Assembly: GCF_002099425.1 (NCBI RefSeq)
Contig: NW_018344159.1
Span: forward strand, 62,001-126,000
Length of the DNA: 64,000 nt
From: Phascolarctos cinereus
Lineage: Eukaryota > Chordata > Mammalia > Diprotodontia > Phascolarctidae
Direction: 5' to 3'
Under the pieces are notes generated by a model. The model was given only the letters and a program-made list of their open reading frames with translations. It was not told the origin of the DNA and searched no databases. Of this stretch, positions 38,801 through 49,000 are shown one piece after another (the stretch's first letter is position 1; each line of letters starts with the position of its first letter). A program made the translations under genes and the position numbers.

Positions 38801-41800
38801 TAAGTCACTTCCTGTTAATAAGTTAGGGTTTAGGTATTTATATAGGCTTGATAATTATCCTCCCTGTGCACTTAAATAGTACACCAGACTCTGAAACATC
38901 ACTCCAACATTGTAGTGAATTTCGAGTCATTTACTTTTAAGAATTTTTAGTCCTTGTATTTTTTACAGTACTCAAATATTGTTTTTGTCATTCTGTATAC
39001 ATTTATATATGTATATTTTTTCTACTAAGTTTAACTTTGATTTATATTTTAAGCCAAATGAGCACAATTTGTTTTTCTAAAGGATCAAAGTTTTGCTCTT
39101 TAAATCACAGAATGTTAGAACCACAGGGACCTTAGAAACTATTATGTTGGGGGGCAGCTAGGTGGCACCAGTGGATAGAGCACTGGCCCTGGAGTCAGGA
39201 GGACCTGAGTTCAGACCAGACACTTGACACTTAGTAGCTGTGTGACCCTGGGCAAGTCACTTAACCCCAATTGCCTTTAAAAAAAAAAGAAGAAGAAGAA
39301 AGGAAAAAGAACTATTATGTCCAGATTTTTAAATTTTACAGATAGAGAAAACAAGGCTCAGAGAGTTATCTTCAGTCACAAAATAAAGCCAGTTCTTATC
39401 TTTATTAAGAGAAGTACCTGCTGAAAACTATAACTACCTAAAAACTTGATCTTAACTATTAAAATAAGCTTATCTCACTGAAAGGCTGGCAAAAAGTTCT
39501 TTTGCAGTTAGTACTAATGGCTGATTAAATAACCAAGATATAGAACACAGCTAGCCAGAAATAATTTGAAAGTTGATTGGTTAAGGAAAAAACAAATGTA
39601 TTTATTTTAGTACTTATTCTCCAGTGAGGCTATCATCATGTTGATGTGAGTACTCACTCCCGTTACCCAAATTACAGTCTATCCATGCCTTGCGTTACTG
39701 TGAGACTTTTGTCCAAATGAGTGTCCTTTAAAGGGGATCTCTGCCACATGGTGGAGGCTTTCCTGTACGTCTTTTATCAGTCTGGATGGTGTTATTCCTG
39801 CCTTTTGTTACTTGACAGGCCCACTTCTTTTCTGGCCTTAATTTCTCAGATATCTTTTATATCAGTTTTTGCATGTAGTTTATTGTTGGTAACATTCTGC
39901 AGTTTGCCTATGCCCATTGTACATACTTAGCGCTTTAAATTATTTAAGTTTTTCAGATTCATAATATAAATGTTCTTAGCTCATAATTATATAATTAAAT
40001 AGAATGTATGCAAAGAGTTGAATTCTGTTTTCATCTTTGGTAATTCTTTGACATATTCTGTAGGTTTAAAATGTTAACATTTTCTTGCTCAGCCAGTTAT
40101 AAATAATAATAGTATTTTAGTTGAGGTGCAAGATGGGAATGGTCTTAATTTTTTTTTTCAATTATTTGTTTCTAGGCATCGACATATGTTTGTGAAACAA
40201 GTTGATATGGATCTTGTCATGAAGGTATGAGAAACCTTATGTCAATTTTATTTAATGTTTTGATTTTAAAAATTAGGTGTCATTTATTTGATTTCTATTT
40301 CTTCAGGCAAAATCTGTCAGAGAGTTTGATAAACGATTCACATCAGTTATGTTTGGATACCGTTCCATTGATGATTATTACACTGATGCCAGTCCATATC
40401 GTAGGTTGAAGTCAGTAGGAATTCCTGTGCTTTGCCTAAATTCTGTGGATGATGTATTCTCTCCCCATCATGGTGAGTTTAATTTCTTTTTTTCTTTTTT
40501 TTGGGGGGGGGTTGAGGCAATCAGGGTTAAGTGACTTGCCCAAGGTCACACAGCTATTAAGTGTGAAGTGTCTGAGGCTATATTTGAACTCAGGTCTTCC
40601 TGACTCCAAGGCCAGAGCCTCTATTCACTGTGCCACCTAGGTGCCCCATGTGAGTTTAATTTCTTTTAAGATATGTCTAGGTATAAGTGAACTATCTTCA
40701 AAATATTCTTAGTTTTAAGAAAATAAGTAAATGATGACATCACAATAATTCTAAAACATTTTGGTGTTTTGAATGTATTATACATAAGAACATTATGGTA
40801 AATAGGAACCAGATAGATCCAATAAAGCATATCAGTGTTGACTGCTCCGTTTTTCTTTTAGATGTTATCATTTTGTTAAACCTCTGTTGTGTTCAGTATG
40901 AGTGGTCAAGGGAAAGATATAGCCTTTGATGTTTTTGCCTATTTGCATTTTATTGCAATTTCTTCCTTGAAAAATACACTGTTCTTTGAGCTGATTATAT
41001 TGCACTTGTATAGTATCTTGGCACAGAGTGTCTCTTGTCATAATGGATCTTTTCTATACAAGATTCCTTTCTGTAAGTTTTTTTGCCCTTTCTGTTTAAC
41101 TAAGGAAGGAATCTTAAGGCATCCGAAGCAGGATAACATTAAATACCTTTTAAATATTAGAAGGTCATGCATTTGAACTATAAAAATAAGATTAGAAGGA
41201 AACATTCCTAGGTTTATGGGGGGTTTTTTGTATGAGAACAGCGTAAGAAGGAATTCTGCCAAAAAACTAATTCTTCTGTAGATGAAAAAGCTTAAAAAGT
41301 TATGTAACTGAGAGGAAAATTTATTTAAATATTTTGTACAAGAAACAAAAATCCATTTTCTCTTTCTCATCTCTCTTTGCTCTTATCTCTGTCTTTTAAA
41401 TCAAGGAGCTTAGAAATCAGATGCAAAATTTAAACATGTGTAGAACACATAGAATGTCCCCAAAGTTTTAGTGCAGTTTTAAGCTATTAAAACTTAAAGC
41501 TTTATATATGATTGTATTTATAGATTGAAGCACTATAGACTATGTGTACCATAAAGTGATTTGGAGTAATTATAGTGCCATAATAGTTACTATCTAAAAT
41601 AATTTCTTGAGTGTTTCAAGTTCCACAAAACACTTTCCCCTTAGCAATTGACACCAAAAATTTAAAACTCTCTCAAAATTCAGATATTTGTATTTATTAT
41701 TAGTTTATAATTATAAAATAGAATTTTTGTTGGGAAGATCTGATCCTTTGTCACAAATTGGAAAAGCAGGACTGGAAACTTTAAGCTATTGAGTATTCTT

Positions 41801-44800
41801 TTACTCCCTGTGATTCAGTCAAACAAAACCATGTCCTTCAAATGTTTGTCCAAATTAATTTGTTTTTCATAGCAATAAAGAGATTAAGCAACCTTCTTAG
41901 TATTTCCTCCACTGTTTCAATGTTTTGCTAATGCTCTTATCAATATAAATTTATCAGTATTTAGCCTAAACTTAATTTAGTTTAGAAGTTTGAAACTATT
42001 AACCCTCTTATTCCAATAGGCCTTGTAAATAGTCTTTGTCAGCCTGTTTTTCTTGGGCAGAAGTAAGGAGAACTGAAGTTTCAGTGTGGTCATTTTGAGT
42101 ATGATGAACAGAAGAACTTTGGAATGATTAGAGATATCCAGAAGTGGAATGGGTTGCCTTGAGAGATTATAGGTTCCTCTTACCTGGAAATGTTCAAGCA
42201 AAAGCAGGATGACATGACTACTTTTAGGGTATATTAGAATGGAGATTTTTTTTTTCTAATAGACTACTGATGTCCCTTCTACCTTTGAAAGGTTGTGATT
42301 CTGTGATTTTCCTGATATTGTTGCAATTAGTTGCTTAAGAATTTTCTGCACATATCCTATCTTTGTGATCCTTACATCTCAGGATTTTTGAAATTATCTG
42401 TCTTCTTATCTGGATTTCTAACTTGTTTTCTCAAACATTAGGCATAGTTCACAAAATGTGGCCCTCCCCTTAGCTTCAAATATTGATGTAAAAGGCCTCT
42501 TCTCAGAAATGTAAAGCAGAAAAAAGTAGTGTTAGTAAATTGAAATTTGTTTGAAAAGTTAAGACATTCACATAGCTTGGTGCAGAGCCAAGACAATGGA
42601 GCAGCATGGAGGAAGTACAGTGAGCTCCACCTCCAAACTCCTCCAAACAAATCTAGAAAATGCAAGAGACTGAATCCTGATCAAGATATCCAAGAAAATT
42701 ATCAGAGTAGGAAGACAGACAGAAAGTTCTGCAAACCCCAGGTCTGGCCAGGAGTGTAATACCCCACAAAATATTGCAGAGCAAGGAGAGGTTGTGTATG
42801 TAGACAAGAAGGGGTCTCAGAGGGCCTTGAATCTCTAAAGCATAGGTTTCCAAAATGGCCTCTGGGGGGTGCTGGAATGATCTGGGGGGGTAGTAGGGTG
42901 CAATTGCAGGGCACTGAATAAAAATAAGGATGTAGTGGAAGCACAAGGAAAGAAGAGAAGAAAAGAAAATTTTGAAAAACTGTTCCTACGTGTTTCATCT
43001 GTTGTGTAACAGTGATTACATTATTTTCCAAATAAACACACAAAATGCAAGTTATAACCAATCAGTGGTCAAGTCCGCCTACAGGTCTTAACAAGCAAGT
43101 GTTGGCAGGCGAGTGTATTGCACATCGTTGAGAAATCCAGCATGCATTAGTGTGTGTAATATACGTGTAATGACTTGTTTACAATATAATACTATACAGC
43201 TACATGACACAATATTGCATCATTAGAATTTCAATGCAGGAAAAATCCACAAATTTATAATAAATTATTAAATTTAAGATGCCTCTCATTTTAAAAATTA
43301 TATCTTATATTTTTTTTGAAATGGTACAAATTTATAAAATATATTAAAGGGTTAAACAAAGTAGATTTCCAAGGGGACACTGGGTAAATTTCTTTTAAAG
43401 GGGGTGGTAGGCCAAGTAAGTTTGGGAACCTCTGCTGTGTAGGATGCAGGAACAGGTACCAACCAGCATCTTTGTTACTCACTGTCCAGTTATGAGTCAT
43501 AGATCTGGGGCAGATGGAGGAGGAGATATGCATCTAGAGGTGGACTCCAGTGTGAGGAGAGAATGTGGGCCCTAACCTGTATACTGAGCAAGGAGCAAGT
43601 TCATCAGCTGTGTGGCTTGGACCCCCAGCAGCAGAACAAAGTCTTAGTCCAGCTTCTAACTCAATTTCATCTGAACTGGTTGAAGGACAAAAGAATACAC
43701 CCACAGAGTTAAGTATAGAAATATATTTCTTTCAATAGGGAAATAGAGGAGAAAGGAGTGAAGGGAAAGGAGGAATTAGAAGGAGACGTAGGTTGCCTAG
43801 TGGATAGAGTACTAAACCTGGAGTCAGGAAGACTCATCTTCTGAGTTCAAATCTAGCATGAGACTGTGTGACCCTAGGCAAGTCACTTAACCATGTTTGC
43901 CTTAGTTCCTCATCTGTAAAATAAATTGGAAAAGGAAATGACAAACCACTCCAGTATCTTTGCCAAGAAAATCTGAAATGGGGTTACAAAGAGTCAGATG
44001 TGACTGAAAAATTACAGAACAAAAGAAAGAGAGTAGATCAAGGGAAGGATTAGTTCTAGGCAATACAAGCTCTAAGAATGTGCAAAAATATTTTTAGCTT
44101 TTTTTGAGGTGGCAAAGAATTAGAATTTGAGAAAATGCCCATCAAATGGGGAATGAATGGTTGGACAAGTTATGGTATATAAGTATGATGGCATACTGTT
44201 GTGCTCTAAGAAATGATGAAGGAGGCAATGCTGATGAAGTGAACAGAACCAGGAGAATAATTTATACAATTTTTACAGTATTGCAAAGACAAACAACTTT
44301 GAAAGAATTAGAAACTCTAATCAGTGTAATGACCTACCACAATTCTGGAGGACCAATGATGAAACGTGCTACTTATATCCTGAGAGGTAAAGGACAAAGA
44401 GTGCAGAATGAGACATTTGCAGGAGGACCTAAGTTCCAGTCTGGCCTCAGACACTTACTTGCTGTGTGACCCTGGGCAAGTCACTTAACCCCAACTGCCT
44501 TGCCAAAAACAAAACAAAAAGCAGAATGAGACATGTATATGTGTACATAAATGACACACACATATATGTGTGTATATACACACATTTACATATTATATGT
44601 CTGTGAATTTTTTTTGCTTGACTATACATGTTAATTTTTTCTTTCTTTACCTGTTGGGGGGAGAAGACAAATTTTTGCTGATTGAAAAAAGTTAATTAAA
44701 AAAGATTTAAAAGTTAATATACTGCTCAGCTTTCTTTAAGTCCCCTTCCACCTCCTCCAGGTACATTTCTCCACATAACTATTTGGAATTAGCCTGTTGA

Positions 44801-45932
44801 TTCCAAGAAACTTTAGTTTTTTCAACAGGAAAATGTGCTATGCATGCTTTACTATTAATAATGTATGTAGAACCATTTAATTAGCTTGAACTTTAACTCT
44901 CAATGAAGTCAGATTTTTAAAGAATAGTAAAATAATATGTATGTAGTTAAATTATATTAATTATTTAGCCTTAAGAATATAATTTATGCTGGGCTAATCA
45001 AATTTGTAGTAGCCAGTTAATACATATATCCTTGGGGCAGCTGGGTGGCACAGTGGATAGAGCACCAGCCCTGGGGTCAGGAGGATCTGAGTTCAAATTT
45101 GGCCTCAGCACTTGACACTTACTAGCTGTATGACTCTGGGCAAGTCACTTAACCTCATTGTCCCCCAGAACAAAACAAAACAAAAATACATGTATCCTTA
45201 ACTATATGATTTATGTTAAGAATAATTGACTAGAAACTAGTACAAGCCAACAATGGAGTTAGTAACAGGTTACGTTTATGTAAGACTTGAAGGTTTTCAA
45301 AGCCTTTTACTCACAACCACAGTGTGAGGGAGTCGTAGAACAAACTTAGTATAATTACCTGAAGTAATGTCAAAGTGTCAAGAACAATAGGTTTTAAAAA
45401 AAGAACAATCTGTTTAGAGTTTGAGTTCCTGAATTTAAGTATGGGCTGTGCTAACTTATTAATAATTAGGGGTGGGGGGTAGAAAGAGGAGTGTTGGAAT
45501 TGGTCACATTGCTAGTAAGGAGCAGAGTTTTGTACTTACTTTCCCCAGTTGTAAAATATGAGATGATTTCTAAGTTTCCTTCTACTTGAAATCCTATTAG
45601 GCCCTGAGGAGTAAGTGACTTACCCCTGGCTGTATAATGAGCCAGTGCTAGAAATGACATTCAGATGTAGGCCTCTGCCTCCCTGTTTAGTGCTCTTGGT
45701 GCACTGTACCACATGCCAAAGGAAGAGTTGACAGTTACCTTACTCAGATTCCTCAGAGGTCACAAGGTAGCATGTTTCATTTAGTCCTTTGGAATTACAG
45801 TTGCTCATTATGCTCATCATTTTAAGTCTTTCAGAGTTGCATATCTTTAATATATATGTGTGTGTATATATATATATACATATATATGTATATGTATATG
45901 TGTGTATATATGTGTGTGTATGTATGTATATA

Positions 45933-45975
<43 letters not shown>

Positions 45976-45996
45976 ATATATATGTGTGTATATATA

Positions 45997-46033
<37 letters not shown>

Positions 46034-49000
46034 TGAACTCAGGCCCTCCTGCTTCCAGGGCTGGTGCTCTATCCACTGTGCCACCAAACTGCCCCTGTCT
46101 TTACAATATTGTATAAATTGTTTGCTTCACTCTGTGTTAGGTCATACAAGACTTTCCAGGTTTCTCTGAAACTATCCCCTTCATCATTTCTTACAGCACA
46201 ACAGTTTTCTATCACATCAGTATACCATAACTTATTCAACCATTCATTTCCCAATTGATAGACAACCCCTCAGATTCTAATTCTTTGCTACCCCAAAAAA
46301 AGCTGTGAATATTTTTAGATATCTTTAAGAGTTTATTTTGCCTGAGCTAATAGTACCTTTAATCTACCCTCCCTCTAATTCCCCCTTCTCCCTTCACTTC
46401 TTTTCCTCCTGTTGAAATAAATTACCAAACTCAGTTCTGTCTGTAATTCTTTCCTCCTTTGACTTGTTAAGATGAGAGTGAGGTTCAAGTGTCAGCTACC
46501 CCTCTCCTTTCCATCCTTGTTTGTATAGACTTCTACTTGTGTGCCCCAATTATGTGAGTTAATTTTCCCTAATTTTCCTTTCCCTTCTAAACCCCAAATA
46601 TTCCTCTTCCTTTCCCTTTCCATTTCTGTTTTTTAAAATCATCATGACATTTACAGACATAATAGAACTACTCTCTGGTCTTCTATCTAACTAGATTCTC
46701 TATGTGACTTCTGTGATAGTGTTTTAAAGGGGACACAAGTATCATCTCCCTGATATCAGAATGTAAAGTAGTATATCCTTGTTTAGTCCCTTATAATTAT
46801 TTGCTTGTTTACTTTATGTGTTTACACTTCAGAGTTTCTACATAGCTCTGATCTTTTCATCAGAAATGCTGGATCAGCCCCAGTCTAGGAGCCAGGAGCT
46901 CAGAGCTAGGAAGCTCTGCTGGTTCAGAGTGATAGACCTATAAGTTTTCCATTAGCCCGGATTCCTGTTCTCATTATTCTCTTGCAGACTTTACACTGGA
47001 CTAGAAACTAGAAATGAGAGCCTGCTGTGCTCCTGAAGTCAAAGCCATACAGCTCTTACTTGGTTTAGACTCACTCCTTTATTACATAGGTTAGCGCCCA
47101 TGACTGCTCTTTACTCTGGAATTCCCCCCTATGCAAATGGCTCTTCCTCCTATCACCCTAGATCTGTGACCTGGAACTGGGGAGTAGGCAGCAAAGCTGC
47201 CAGTTGGCACCTGTTATGGCATCTCATATGAGGTGCCCTGTTAAGGGTCTAGGGACCTGGTGCTCTGAGCAGCATGTTCCTGGCCAGACCTGCCCCTGCT
47301 GCCCATAACTCCCACCTTGTAAACAGATCTCTCTGTCTGTCTCTCTCTGCTGACCTGGGCTGAAAAGTGACTCACTGGATTTTTTTTTGAGGTCCCAATT
47401 TAGTCAGGTACATTTTCTAGATCTATTTGGGGGAGTTTTTTGTTTTGTTTTGTTTGTTTAAGGGGAAAGCTTGCTATACTTTTTCCTGCTACCCCACCAT
47501 CTTGCCTTTGTTTCTCTCTTTCTAGTAAGTTTCATCCGGTTAGATTGGGTTCAGCATTCTGTCCTACAAGATATTTTTTAATCCAGCTTGTAAATTCTTT
47601 CTCCTAACTTTATATCGTCTGTACATTCAATAGCTAACTCATACATTCCTTACTCCAAGTGATGCACAAAAATGGCAAACAGCAGAGGACCAAGTGAACT
47701 CCTTAGATTCCTAAGATGACAGCTTTTTTGGGGGGAGGGGGCAAGGCAGTGGGGTTAAGTGACTTGCTCAGGGTCACACAGCTAGTAAGTGTCAAGTGTC
47801 TGAGGCCGCATTTGAACTCGGATCCTCTTGACTCCAGGACCGTTGCTTTATCCACTGCGCCACCTAGCTGCCCCCTAAGACATCTTCTTAAGCTGACATC
47901 AAACCACTGATGAATACTCTCTGAGTCTGTCCATTAAACCAGTTCCAAATCCATTATAACAATATTAATGCCTAGTCCACATCTCTCTAATCTTTTATGG
48001 AGAAAAATAGTACGAGATTGATAAATGTTTTGCTGAAATCTAGGCAAACTATCCTGATCCCCAGGTCCAGTGACTGTCAAAAAAGGAAATGAAGTTATAG
48101 AAGTTTGCCAGGAAACATAATCAAGCTGATTTAACACTCATCCCTTTTTTAAAAATTGAGACATTTGCCCTATTCTTCCCTTCTTCATCTGTCACATTCT
48201 TCCACTGTACACAGGTCAGGATACCCCTTTACCACTTTGTATCCTCCTTTGTTTTCACATTGAAACCCTTAAAAAATTAAAAAAAATTTTTTTAAAGAAC
48301 TTCATTTTCCTTGGTAAGCCAGAGAATTAAGAGGCATTTCTTGAGCTCCTTTCCCCTGTCTTCTAGGTGGGACATCATTCCTCACTTTGAGGATAAATAA
48401 TAGTCTCTTGATCAAGGCAAAAATACCTCTCTCATACATTATATGTAGGTCACTGCAGAATTCTCTCTGTTTTCTATAACTCCTGCAGGTGAGGCTGTGA
48501 GTCCTTTTTATTTCTGGCTGGTAGTTTCCTTAGAAAATTGCTACATCAAATTGTTTGGAGATTGTCCGTCTTCTCAACTCTTTAACACCTAGACAACTAT
48601 ACCCAACTTCTTTTTCCATTTGAGCTCTAATCAGAGACAATGTGACTTGGAAATCAGGAAACCTAAATTTGAAACCCATTTCAGACCCTCTTGGCTGTGT
48701 GATGATCATGGGCAAGTCATTGAACTCCTCTTTTCCTCAATTTCCTCATGCTATATGCAGATGATAATATTTATACTTCCTACCTCACAGCATTGTGGTA
48801 AGGAAAGCACTTTATGAACTTTAAAGCATCGTATAAGTGCGTGTTATTACTGTGTTTTGATGATATATTTTAATGGTAATGTATAATAATTATATTGAGT
48901 AAAAATGATAAAGGTACAGATTTTTCTAGGTATATGTGACCAGTTGGGAAAAGTTGGTAATGATACATTTTTTTTCTCTTTCTCTTTAGCTATCCCAATA

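Larger units (their letters stand above)
42575..44720 (+). mobile_element. Internally deleted L1 with three insertions
   Basis: L1 5' text (42575-42840, 43435-43785) and L1 3' text (about 44068-44416, 44535-44720; AATGCCCATCAAATGGGGAA, GAACCAGGAGAATAATTTAT) lie in the same orientation but lack the long middle. A hAT-like element, a MAR1 and a WSINE interrupt it. Lies in ABHD3 intron 8. Confidence 0.7.

Noticed and set aside
45740-46169. Frames rich in Tyr/Ile/Val or His/Thr of 80-126 codons
   Set aside because: They are translations of the TA/TG microsatellite.
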